NCBI GenBank assembly: GCA_003550325.1
Contig: QKWP01001680.1
Coordinates: 1 to 64,000, forward strand
Direction of reading: 5' to 3'
Length of the DNA: 64,000 nt
Source: Gigaspora rosea
Taxonomy: Eukaryota > Glomeromycota > Glomeromycetes > Diversisporales > Gigasporaceae
The translations under genes were made by a program, and so were the position numbers. Positions 9,920 to 21,223 of the stretch are shown in pieces. The notes below the pieces were generated by a model. It worked only from the letters and a program-made list of their open reading frames with translations, did not search any database and was not told where the DNA came from. The first letter of the stretch is position 1. Every line of letters begins with the position of its first letter.

Positions 9920-10590
9920 ATTAATAATAACTTTTGATTTCTGATCCAATTCAGATGATTTAACTACCAAAATGCCCGTCTTGATGAGTCAATTCTAACA
10001 AGCCCAAAATTGTTAAAATCTAATCACAGGGTCCCAAGATCATTCAACTTTTGTGTACTTTTAATAGTGATTTTTTAGAATCACTAAGTAAATTTCTTTA
10101 ATATTTAATATTTTGATCCACTGGACCATTTTGAATAATTTGACTACCAAAATGTCCATCTTAGTGAAAAGATTCTAACAAGCCCTAAATCACTAAATTC
10201 CTAATACAGGATTCCAAAAACAATAAAGATTTGTATTTTGGTTATATATAAAAACTAATTTAATTAATAATTGTCTAACACTACAAATCTTTATCATTCT
10301 TGGGACTCTGTAATTGGAGTTTAGTAATTTTGGTCTTGTTAGGATCGTTTCACTGAGATAAACATTTTGATAGTTAAATTATCCATAACAGACCAGTAAA
10401 TCAAAAGTTATTTAATATTAAAAAAATTTACTTAGTGATTCTAAAAAAATTACTATTAAAATTACACAAAAGTTGAACATTCTTGGGAACCTGTAATTGG
10501 ATTTTAACAATTTTGGGCTTGTTAGAATTGTCTCATCGAGACAAGCATTTGGTAGTTAAATCATACAAAAGATTAAAAGTTATTATCAAT
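9920..10590. repeat. Large foldback with four related units
   Basis: The left arm (about 9920-10235) and right arm (about 10265-10590) are inverted copies joined by a short loop near 10250. Each arm itself contains two diverged direct units of about 170 bp, marked by TTCTAACAAGCCC, GGGTCCCAAGA and GACTACCAAAATG, so four related units are present in a two-by-two mirrored order. No ORF. It could be a foldback transposon or a palindromised tandem repeat; clear target duplications were not found. Confidence 0.75.
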
Positions 10591-11107
10591 TCCAAAAATT
10601 GGAACACATAAATAATTTTAAAATATAAAATTTGATCAGCTAATAGAGTATCAGGTGCGGGTAAGTGGGGTAAAATTTTGAAAATTATTAGTAAAATGAA
10701 TTATCAGTAAATTAATTTAATAAAAACATAACAACTAATCAAACCTATAAAATTAGACAGATATTAAGCTACTTGTTCTAATCATAGAGTTTTAATATGA
10801 GCAGGTATAAAACTTTGATAATGTAGGCATTTAATAGAAGTTTAATACTTATATCTTTCCTCAACCTTTTATTGTACTTTATCATATATTAGAGAACTTC
10901 CAAATTTTAATTATGTTTTATTATAGTTTTTTAGCAATATAATATTATGCATATTAGAATTATAACAAAATAGCAATATCAATCTACAATTGTGCTAGTT
11001 GATCTAATTATCCTTAAATTTTGAACTGATATACTTTATTTCTCAATTATATAAATTTTATATAAAAAAAAACAAAAAAAAATATAAATTTGCATAAATT
11101 ATAGTAT
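10591..11107. other. No gene seen
   Basis: AT-rich sequence without ORFs. A GGGTAAGTGGGG tract near 10660 faces GGTGGGTAGGGTCC near 9845, possibly outer parts of the foldback, but I could not pair them convincingly. Confidence 0.4.
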
Positions 11108-11347
11108 ATTAAAAAAAAATGTACTTGTTACCAGTGGTAATAGTAACCAGATTAGGGTTAAGGTTAGATTTAAAGTTAGAAGAAGGTTTATTATATAATA
11201 AAACACCTTAAGAAGCATTTTTAGCTAGAAAAAAATATTGGTTTCATAGATACAATTTGAAGTTATTGTGATTTGTAATTTTTTGAATTTTTTTGTCATA
11301 TCTAATCTAGCAATTTGATTGGCTCAGAACTGTAACCATGGTTACAA
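11108..11347. mobile_element. Possible short MITE
   Basis: TTGTTACCAGTGGTAA on the left faces TGTAACCATGGTTACAAA on the right as an imperfect inverted repeat, with a GGGTTAAGGTTAG tract inside. Target duplication not established. Confidence 0.4.
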
Positions 11348-11946
11348 ATAGATCTGCCCTTAAAAAAAAAGTTTTATAAGTTTAAATAAAAAAAAGCATA
11401 AAAGTAAAAAATTCGCATAATTAAAAAATTTTATCTAAACTTATTACTATAAAGAACACATGCACATTATTTTGTACATAGTAAGGGCTTCCAAAAATTA
11501 TGTAATTTTTTTTTACTAATAAAAAAATTCTGGTTATTATCTTTAGGATCAAGTTTAGAGTTAGAGTTAAGGTTAGTTCAATTTTAACAACTTTGTTGCC
11601 AACTACAGTGCCTTATAAATTTTGGGTCAAACTTAAACTTTGTTGTTTTTTGAAGTTCTTTTAGTTTCATCCCAAGAAGCCATCTAAAACTTCATTGTCT
11701 TTGGAAATTCATTCTAAAATGTAATGCAATTTTTGAAGAACTAAATGATTTATAAGACAATCTAAAGGGATTTTGAAATATGAGTTTGTACCAAAATTTA
11801 TGAAAACAAAAATTATTAATAAATTATAGCTGTTTTTATAATTTCTGGTCTACCTTAAAAAAATTTGTTAAATAATTCTTCAGTTGATCTAATTCAGTAT
11901 AATAAAATAATTAATAAAAGCTATTTTGTATATAAAGATCATTTAA

Positions 11947-12618
11947 AGGGACATCAATAGAAAAGGGACAAATTATTTTTAGTAACTTTTTTAAAATTTT
12001 AAATTAAAATATTTTGACAACTACAAAATCAAATTTAATAAAGTTTTTTTTTGTTTAAATTCTATAACTAGTGATACAAATTAAAAATCGAATTAATCGA
12101 TTAGTTGTAAAGTTGACAACTAATTGATTTGAATTTTACAAACCCAACTTAGTCAATTAATCAATTAGTCGACTAATCAATTAATCAATTGGCCAACTAA
12201 TTGATTAATCAACTAATTAATCGATTAGTCAATTGGTCATTTAATCAACTGATCATATAAGAATGTCAACCCAGCTGTTTTCAGTTGCTACCTTATGCGT
12301 ATTTTATCAAGTTTCATTTATTATTTATTCAATTAATCAATTGGTCAATCAATTAGTCAACTAATCGATTAATTAATTAGTCAATTAATCGCCAACTAAT
12401 CGATTAGTTGAATAAAATCGATTAATCTATTAGTTGGATAAAATGATCTATTAACTAATCGATTGAAAAATTTTCATCGATTTGTATCACTATCTATAAC
12501 TATAAAAAATTAAAATAAAAAATTTTGATTAAATTGGGCTAAATAGTTGTTATTTTAATTTAAAGTTGAAAAAACTTTTACTTAGAAAAGATTTGCTCCT
12601 TTTCTATTAATGTTCCCC
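11947..12618. mobile_element. MITE (AATAGAAAAGGG family), split by a hAT-like MITE
   Basis: GGGACATCAATAGAAAAGGG on the left is inverted in CCTTTTCTATTAATGTTCCC on the right, and the inner ATTTTTAGTAAC/ACTTAGAAAA parts also pair. A shorter, intact relative is at 16789-17027. The centre, TCTATAAC, is the target of the hAT-like MITE at 12069-12492. Confidence 0.8.
12069..12492. mobile_element. hAT-like MITE made of ATCGATTAGT words
   Basis: Flanked by identical TCTATAAC (12061-12068 and 12493-12500). The termini TAGTGATACAAATT and ATCGATTTGTATCACTA are inverted and match the YARNG hAT end pattern. The interior is almost entirely degenerate repetition of AATCGATTAGT, CAATTAGTCGACTAATC and the like, interrupted near 12250-12330 by a non-repetitive stretch. 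Nested in the element at 11947-12618. Confidence 0.85.
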
Positions 12619-12889
12619 ATTTTATGATTTGTCATAAATATTGTTAATAAGTTTAAATTTTTGTTTGAATGCTTGTCCAACATGTTTAGTATGCTTAGTT
12701 TTTATGAAAATTTATAGGAATTCATATCAACAAATAAACCTTAACAAAAAATATAAAACATGAATCAATATAAATTAGACTTTTATAACAAATATATTAC
12801 TTGATCAGGTGCTACTATTAAGAAATTAAATATAATCATAAATTTTGACTAGTTTAAAAATAACAGAATATTCTAAATTCTTTAAAAAT

Positions 12890-13605
12890 AAATTTTTTGT
12901 CTTTGACAAGAAACAAAAAATTATTAAAAATAAATAAATGCTTTTATTTAAATAAAATAGATCTTGCCAAAAAAATTGGAATTAAAATTTAGTTTAATTT
13001 TTTACCTTTGCTTAAATAAAATGGATTTTGCCAAAGAATTGAAATCAAAATTTAGTTTAATTTTTTAAAAACATAATTTTTATCTTTGACAAGAAATGAA
13101 AAATAATTAGAAATAAATAAATGCTTTTATTTGAATTAAAATGAATCTTGTCAAAGTATAGGAATTGAAGTTTTATTTAATTTTTTAAAAACTAAATTTT
13201 TGTCTTTGACAAAAAACAAAAAATTATTAGAAATTAATAAAACTCTATTTGAATAAAATAGATCTTACCAAAAAAGGGATTAAAATTTAATTTAATTTTT
13301 TAAAAATAAATTTTTTGTCTTTAACATGCAATAAAAAATAATTAAAAGTAAATAAAAGCTTTATTTGATATAAGAAATAAAATTTAATTCAATTTTTTTA
13401 AAAATGAATTTTTGTTTTTGACAAAAACAAAAAAAGAATTAGAAAATGAATAAAGGCTTTGTTTGAATGAAAATAGCTTGCCAAATAATAGAAATTAAAA
13501 TTTAATTCAATTTTTTAAAAACAAAATTTTGTCAAAAATAATTAGAAATGAATAAAGGCTTCATATGAGTAAAATAGACTATACCAAAGAATAGAAATTA
13601 AAGAT
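12890..13605 (+). repeat. Minisatellite array, unit about 115 bp, six to seven copies
   Basis: Each unit runs: TTTTTGTCTTTGACAAGAAA, then AAAATTATTAGAAATAAATA, then TGCTTTTATTTGAATAAAAT, AGATCTTGCCAAA, and AATTAAAATTTAGTTTAATT. Units vary by small deletions and substitutions. No coding potential. Confidence 0.8.
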
Positions 13606-13859
13606 CTTATAAATTACAAGTGTGATAGTATATCAATATTTAGTCTTATTGTAATATATTTAGTCACTTGATCTTATTAAATTATATATCTGATTCTTAT
13701 TCCTCAAAATCTATAATTTATTGACTTTAGCTAAATAGACTTTAGCAAATTTTTTTAGAAATAGGGAAAAATTGTAAAAATAGCTATGATCTTGTTAGTA
13801 AATTACTTGTTAGTAAAATGTTACATAGTGTTTGTTTTGCATGATTCAGACCAAATAGG

Positions 13860-15190
13860 TATTTTTAAAAATCTGGACCTGGTCCAAATATTGATTTGGA
13901 TCTAAAGTTAGGGGCCAAACTTACATTACTTAGATATGGGCAGTGTTTAAAATTCAATGTTTTTAAGGTTCTCAATAAACATTCGAGTTTTTTAAAAATA
14001 TTAATATTTAGAAAAGGTTCTTTTATTTGAGAACATTTTATCCCCTTGAATGTTCTCAAAAAAAACATATATAAATTTTTATATTCTAGATTTACTAATG
14101 AAAACAAAAAATTATATTAAATGTTTATCAATTTGATAATGTAATTTGATTATAACAAATTTACATATATATGTATGTATATATGTACTATGTATAATAT
14201 ATACTATATTTACTTAAAATAACATGCATCTGTACATTATTTCAGGGGGATGCATATTATTTTGAGTATGTTATTTTGGGGTAAAGGTCTAATTTTTAAA
14301 AAATTGTGCATTATATATGTGTAATACATAAAAAACCTGTATTTATTAATTTTATATATAGCCTTTCTAATCTAAATCAGATTTTATAACTAAAAAATTC
14401 TTATTTCTGCTTGTTGAATTCATTATTTTAGCAGATTATTAATTTAGCATTTGGAGTGTGTGTTATATTGGGACACACATGGACATTATTTCAAAACCAA
14501 CATGTTATTTTAAGAAAATATAATTTTTTAAATAATGCCCATGTGCATTATTTTGAGTAAATACTGTATGTTTAAAGTTGTACAATACAAATAACAAATA
14601 ACTATTTAAAGAAATAGTTTTTAAAGGGTTTTAAAATAAAATATTCATTAATGTTAACTATGCAGTGTGCTTTTTATATAGAGAGTAATTTTATTGTGTA
14701 GACTTATATACAGATAATTTGGACCAAATGATATGCAAATACTAAGCAAATAAAAAAGACACAAAGTATTTGTTAGTATGAAGTTAAAATAGTTAAATAA
14801 CATAGTAATTTGGCTATAATTTATTATATTAACCAATAGTAGCATCAGTAAAATATCATAGAAAGGCTTGTTTTATTATAAGCAAATATAAAAGCACTTG
14901 AGGTTTTAACAAAATTATTAGAAATTGAATTATAATATATTGTGTTATATTAAAAATATGAAGGATTATATGCAATGTTTAAAAATTATTAATAGATAAA
15001 TCTGAACTTAGTGTGTAATTGAAAGTATATGAACATTTTTTAAAAATTAATATTCAATATATTTAATATATAATGAACATTAAAATGTTTTTGAGAACAA
15101 TAAAAGTTTAAATTATATTTTTTGAAAACATAACTTTAGATTTGAATTTTAAATACTGGATACAGGTTGGTCCAGTCCATACTAGAGGTA
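13860..15190. mobile_element. Possible old TIR element
   Basis: Diverged inverted matches near 13865-14060 and 15015-15185 include GGACCTGGTCCAAAT versus its complement, GATCTAAAGTTA, and GGTTCTCAATAAACATT. Inside, CATGTGCATTATTTTGAG-like motifs recur near 14271, 14475, 14550 and beyond at 15560. Only weakly supported. Confidence 0.3.
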
Positions 15191-15209
15191 GTACATGAAT
15201 CCAGATTTA

Positions 15210-15430
15210 TATTTATATCTGGATTAATCCGAATTTTAACTAAATCTGAATTCAGTTTTTGAACAAAATATATTCGGATATAATGTAATCCGGATATAAT
15301 ATATAATCCAGATATAATATATAATCCAGATTATATATTATATATGGATTATATATTATATTCAAATATAATATGCAATCCGGATATAATATATAATTCG
15401 AATTGTATACTATATCCAAATAGAGTATAT
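15210..15430. repeat. Palindromic ATCCGGATATAATATATA array
   Basis: About ten repeats of an 18-bp word such as ATCCGGATATAATATATA, in both orientations, forming overlapping palindromes. The ORF read through it is low complexity and not a gene. Confidence 0.75.
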
Positions 15431-15698
15431 ACAGTAGCAAATAAGTAATGTATAATTAGTAAATTATGTATATGTAGTAGAGGTATGTACCATATTTGCA
15501 TGTAATAACACTCTTGCACTTTATTTTGGGCCCCTACGCATTATTTTAAAATGCACATGTGCCTTATTTTGAATTATAATGTGATTTTTTTCAAAATATA
15601 GCACATTAGCACTATGATATTAACCAAATTAGTAATAGCGGTTTCAAATATTAATTATAAATGTATTACCTCTTACACCATTAGTTATTCAACTACAT

Positions 15699-16596
15699 GG
15701 GGTGATTGAAAAGTTTTGAACTTAGATCAATATCTTAATCATTTTTAAAAATATAATTTTAAAATTAATATATATAAATATAATGGTTCTGATAATTCTG
15801 TAAAAAAATTTTTGTTAAGTTTTAATCAGATAGTTTTAAAAAAATTAGATTTTAAATTTATTAACTTGAGCAATTGGAAATTATCAAAATAAAAATTTAA
15901 ATTAAATTTATTTATCATTATATAATAAAAAGATTTATATATTTAAAATAATAATTAGTATTTGTATAATTAAAATTTATATAAATAAAAATTTTTTATA
16001 ATTATTTAAAAATTTTTAATATATGTTAAAATCTATGTATATCTTACTATATATAGAAATTTATTTACTAAATTTGATAGATAAAAATTACTAATATAAG
16101 AATTTTTATTTTTTTAATTTAAATAAATTTTAATAATTTTATTTAAAATATAAGAGTTGTAAAAAATAATTATTAAAAAAAAATTATTATTTTTTATAAA
16201 ATTTGTAAAATATTAAAATTTAAAATATATATAGCTTCGCAAAATAATAAAATTTTTAAATCTAAAATTTTTTAAATTTTAACATTTTGACTTAAAAATA
16301 AATTATGTATTTAAAAACTATATAATTGAAATTATTATTATATAAATTTTCAAAGAAATTTGTTTAAAATTTTTATTTTTTTAATATTTTTAAACTAATT
16401 TTTATATATAAAAAATTTATAATAGTTTTTATATACATAATTAAAAATTTAATATTTTAAAAACTATCTGATAAAAATGGACAAAATTTTTTTATAGAAT
16501 TATCATAACCACTATATTTATACATATTAATTTCAAAATGATATCTTTAAAACTGATTGAGATATTGATCTAAGTGCAAAACTTTTCAATCACCCC
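15699..16596. mobile_element. MITE with TIRs of about 150 bp
   Basis: GGGGTGATTGAAAAGTTTTG and CAAAACTTTTCAATCACCCC are inverted termini. Pairing continues inward for roughly 150 bp (ATCAATATCTTAATCA, GTTCTGATAATTCTGT, ATCAGATAGTTTT). The interior is an extreme A/T run with no ORFs. Target duplication not clear. Confidence 0.85.
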
Positions 16597-16788
16597 GCGT
16601 ACAATATTTGACTGCTTTGTAATAAACTTTCTTACATAGGTTACGTAGGTTATTATTAACAGTTAATTATATTAATTACATGTTTAATCAATTTATTAAA
16701 TTATAAAAATAGAATTGATTACTCTTTCTCTTTCAGTAATAAAAGAAATTTTGAGAAAATACTTCTGGCTTTTTACTCTAATATATTT

Positions 16789-17027
16789 TGGAGGAGTCAA
16801 TAGAAACCAGACAAATCATTTTTAGTATTTTTTTTAACATTAAATTAAAAATCTTAATAACTATTAAACCAATCTTGATAAAAATTTTTTAATTTTAATT
16901 CTATAACTACATAGAATTAAAATAAAAAAATTTTTACCAAAATTGTTTAATAGTTGCTAAGATAGTTTAATCTAAAGTTTAAAAAAAATTTACTTAGAAA
17001 CAATTTGCCTTTTCTATTAACACCCCC
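16789..17027. mobile_element. MITE (AATAGAAAAGG family), intact relative
   Basis: GGAGGAGTCAATAGAAACC and CTTTTCTATTAACACCCCC are inverted. The centre is the palindrome AATTCTATAACTACATAGAATT (shown in part). Same family as 11947-12618, here without an insertion. Confidence 0.75.
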
Positions 17028-17866
17028 ATATGTACATTGTGAGAGTTAAATTTGGCCTAGCACAAACTGAATTTGGACTGTACTCGATTTCTATATTAAT
17101 TATTATATTGTATTTAGGGTTAGAGCTAAGGGTTTTTAGACACGTAGAGCTTACTTAGAGTATTGCATACTAATTAATTAGCTAGTTTTGAGCTCTAGTG
17201 TTCTTGCTAAAAAAAAAAAAATAAAAAATAACAAACTAATTCCATTTAATAAAAATTAGGCAAATAATTTTTTATTATCCTGTGGCAAAGTCACGGAAAG
17301 GGGTAAAAATTTTATTTTTATAAATTAATACTGATAAAATATATTTAAACTGATAGGAAAATGCATAAAAAAAAAATTCCAAAATCAGTCAATCAGTAAT
17401 CATTATTATACTAATAAGATTGGACTGGATATTACCTAGGCAGATTTTTGTATAGGTCTGAACCTGTATCAATTCTGATAAATCAAGGGTCCAAACTCAG
17501 TCTGTCAACAGATCAGACTGGATTCCAGAGGACCCAGATTTTTTGCAGAACACTAATAGCACAAATCCAAATTATTGTAATATGATTGTGGTTATATGTT
17601 TTACATTTTACTTCATTGAATTATTATAGCATATCTGTAATTTAATTAATTATAGCACACATGTAAAGCATAATTCATTAATTACAATAATTGTTAACAT
17701 CAACCTTGCATATAGTACCATAGCTCTTATTCATGATCGTTTTCAGTTTTTTGAAGATACTATATGCATTCAACAATAGTTATATGCTTGTAAATTCAAT
17801 TTATTAAGTATAATTTGTCAATTAAGCCTATTGTCCCTCTGTTCCTGGTTTTAGTGCAACTACATT
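17028..17866. other. No gene seen
   Basis: AT-rich spacer. A somewhat GC-richer patch at 17400-17560 has repeated CAGACTGGA and GGTCCAAAC words but no supported structure. Confidence 0.4.
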
Positions 17867-19208
17867 CCCTATAAGAAAAGTGGTACAGGTTGTGGTGCAG
17901 GTTGTGGTACAGATTGGTGTCAAAAATGCTCGAAATTGCACAGATCTTGTAGTATGCACAGGGATGTTTTACTGAATGGCACAGTAAAAATGGCACAGTA
18001 AAAATGGCACAGACATTATGGCAAAGGGTGGTATGTAATATCACGTCATATGAAATACAGTCAGACCCCCTAAATGCTACCCCCTAAATGCTACCCCTCC
18101 TTAAATGCACGATAGAAGCGTGGGCCCACCATGGGACTTATAAGTAAATGCAAGTTCTTTATTCTGCACGTGCATGCTATTTTTTGGCCCATTATATATA
18201 AAGTCCCTCCGTAAATGCACTCACATAATCGATAACCAATCAAAATTATCGATTTTAGATGTAAAAAAAGTATGATTATTATATACTGTAGCAATATTAA
18301 TTGTATCATTGTAATAGTTAATAAACTATACTAATAGTATTACATATCTCACCTTTGTCACCCCATTTATGCTTCATTGCTATAATAACATCTGTACTAA
18401 ATATTGGAATTGCAAGAATCATTTCTAATAAAATTTTGTGGAATGCTTGATCTCAAGTGTTTGTATAGAATTAGGCAATTTCAGGTGGCTTTAAATATAA
18501 AAATTCAATATATCCAAATTTTCTATTGTAAAATAATATTAAAACTTGTGTATGTATGTGCATGTATATAATAAGCGGCTATATGCACACGTGATTATAA
18601 TTTTTACCACGATATTATTGGCTATTCCCTAATTGCAACCCCCTCTAAATGCACGCCTCAGTGCCGGTCCCGACAACGTGCACTTAGGGAGGTCTGACTG
18701 TAGTACATTAAGTGACATGTATGTGTACGTTACATACATATTAGCTTGTAATATGTGTTGGTTCATTTCGTGGAGAGCGAAAGATCAGTAAAGGATTTTT
18801 TTTTAAAAAAAGAGCGATATCTCATGATTTCACTGATAAAGCTTCCCTGTATGTCTTAACAAAAAAAATTCTTTAAAAAATTTTGCATCATATGCAGTTG
18901 GCTTGTTCATATTATATTAATTACTTATGTATATTTATGGTTTAATAGTTAATCTACATCGTTATCGCGGTGGCACGTAAATATATGTTCATTACCTGTG
19001 CCAAATCCCGCGCCGATTCGACTTGTAAACTGCTGCAAAACCTGAGCCATTTATGGTCCAATTGGCACGGGCATACGGTCCTACACGGTTCACGGAATCC
19101 GTACCAATTCGGACCACACACGTACAAATCCGGACCTTGACCCGTACCACAAATGCCCGTGTCTATCTGATGCAACCCATGCCGATCCTGTCCAATTTTC
19201 TTATAGTG
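17867..19208. mobile_element. CACTA-like MITE carrying a nested TA-flanked element
   Basis: The termini CCCTATAAGAAAAGTGG and CCAATTTTCTTATAGTG are inverted. Subterminal repeats GGTACAGGTTGTGGT and TGGCACAG lie on the left, and GGCACGG/CGGACC words on the right. The middle (18750-18900: TTGGTTCATTTCGTGGAGAG, TCTTAACAAAAAAAATTCTT) is the reverse complement of the middle of the element at 4002-4638. The extra length is the element at 18058-18700. No matching 3-bp duplication is visible. Confidence 0.75.
18058..18700. mobile_element. TA-flanked TIR element, CAGTCAGACC termini
   Basis: TA at 18056-18057 and 18701-18702. The termini CAGTCAGACCCCC and GGAGGTCTGACTG are inverted, with CTAAATGC / GCACTTAG just inside. 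The TA duplication and CAGT start suggest a pogo/mariner origin. Non-coding. Confidence 0.85.
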
Positions 19209-19306
19209 TAACGAATTATTTTTTTTATTTTAGTTTTTATATTGTAAATATTTTTAAATCATGTATACAAATAATGTAATGGGTTGGTGGTTTATGTTAT
19301 GCAAGA

Positions 19307-19465
19307 GCGTATATGCTCAAAATATCACATATACGCGATTACACAAACTTGTAAATACCGCGCCATAAGCGTATACGTTCAAATTAGAGCGTATATGCTC
19401 GAAAAAGAACGTACACGCCCAAATTAAAGCGTACACGCTCAAAAAAGAGCGTAAACGCTCTAACC
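19307..19465. repeat. Array of GAGCGTATATGCTC palindromes
   Basis: 14-bp palindromes of the form GAGCGTANACGCTC or GAGCGTATATGCTC occur at intervals of about 20-25 bp, at least five times, separated by AAAAA- or AAATT-type spacers. Not coding. Confidence 0.75.
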
Positions 19466-20024
19466 CAACAAAATGTATAAAAGACCTTTTAATTCAATAA
19501 AGTTAAAATAAGTTCCACGTCACATTCTAAAAATAAAATATAATAATAAAATGATAAACTTATCTTTTGAATTCGACTTGTAACCTTAATAAGCCATGCG
19601 AGACTCAATTCGATGGGCTGAATTGACTTGTAACTTCGTATTGGTTTATTATAACTCGAATTCTGTGTGACTAGTTTTGTTAATTCTTTTTAAATTGTTC
19701 ACGTGACTTCCGTTTACCTTTGAACTTCGAGTCGAACTTACCCGATTCCCTGATATAATCAATTTAATATATCCATTAATTAAATCAATCCTACTCATCA
19801 TCCCTTATCACCTTTACATAGCAGTCTCATCTCGCTTCATTAACCCTTTCGTTATCGTCCTATTCACTTCTACCCGTAATCGGTTGGAGCTTTAAATTGG
19901 CACTATTGTCTATCTTGGTTTACCTGTCTCCCAATTTAACCGTTACAATAGGGATTGCGCAGCTACCTTATTCATAGTATGTCTTCCAAATCAAGAAAAT
20001 TTTTACTAATGAGTGACATTTAAG
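19466..20024. other. No gene confirmed
   Basis: Somewhat less AT-rich than its neighbours (19700-19960), but all frames are interrupted. Could hold a decayed exon; nothing recognisable. Confidence 0.4.
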
Positions 20025-20258
20025 AAGGTCGGCTAAAGTGGAGTGAATTTTGAAATATGTTTAATTAACGTTTGGCTAATTAAAGATTAGAGTTTGAGCC
20101 GTTTTGAGGTCAGATTTAGAAAAGCCATAGGTTTTATTAATGCACCAACGTAGGTTAAGACTGCCATTTTTTGTATTTTCGCATTTTCTCTTGTTTTTGG
20201 CTTGTTTTTTTTTTATCATTGATTCGGATTAGAAAAATTCACTCCGTTTAGCCTATCC
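20025..20258. mobile_element. MITE, TAAAGC-TIR family
   Basis: GGTCGGCTAAAGTGGAGTGA and TTCACTCCGTTTAGCCTATC are inverted. Flanks CATTTAAG and CATTTAAAG are a near-identical duplication. Its right half persists at the left edge of copy B (45525-45620), but the left half is missing there. Confidence 0.75.
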
Positions 20259-21223
20259 CATTTAAAGCAATCAATTCAACACATGATTTTTACGTAACAA
20301 TAATGAAACCATAAATGCATAGTTGCACTCGTTCGCACACATACATACATATTTATTTATATATCAGGTTTTATTTTAGTCTATATTCATGATTATCATT
20401 TATCCTTTCGCTTAATCTTTCGCTACTGCCTTTGGTGATCATTGATTATCAATTTATCTACCCGGCAAAAATTTCGATTCGAGAAAAAAAAATATGCGAA
20501 TATTTATAAAATAAATGTATAAACCCACATCGGAACTGTTCAATAAAGTCAGAAATTTAAATAAAATACTGCGTTAATATTCGATTTGACGTATTTAGGG
20601 ATGGAAAAAACAGGTTTAAACCTTTTTCACCGATTTAAAACATGTGATGATTAAAAGCCCAAATAGTTAAAATTGTTTTTAAATATATGATGCAACTCGT
20701 TTTAGAAAACACTCTAACCATTTATATGAATTTGGATAAGATTTTTATAAACCATGCATATTCGAGTATGCATATTCGAATATGCAACTGCAACTGCAAC
20801 TGACTTCTATGGGTTTAAATATGACTAGGGATAGAAAATGTTTTTTATTACGTAATTAAAATCAGGTGAAGATTATGTACTTAAATATTAAAATCTACAG
20901 TTACACATCGAAGTAATAGCTTAAGTGCTTTAAAGATAAAATGATTATACAGAAAAGGAAAATTGTTATGATTTTTTTATTATAATTTAAATATACATAT
21001 ATATAAAACTTGAGACTTTTCATTTCAGACGACACAAATTTATATGTTGAGCATACATGCGTGAACAAATCAATTTTTATAAAGTGTAAAATCTTATAAT
21101 TCCGATTTATAATTATTATATCGCTGTTTCTTAATATAAACATATACACTGTAAATTTTGGTTTATTATCTCTCATCCCTTTCTTTTATTATTTTGAAAA
21201 ATTAAATATATATTTTAAAACAA

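Noticed and set aside
15252-15440. 62-codon minus-strand ORF rich in Y, I and L
   Set aside because: Translation of the ATCCGGATATAATATATA palindrome array; the repetition explains it.
20901-21176. 91-codon minus-strand ORF
   Set aside because: Lies in the promoter region of kelch copy A; in copy B the same region has frame-breaking indels, so no coding constraint.
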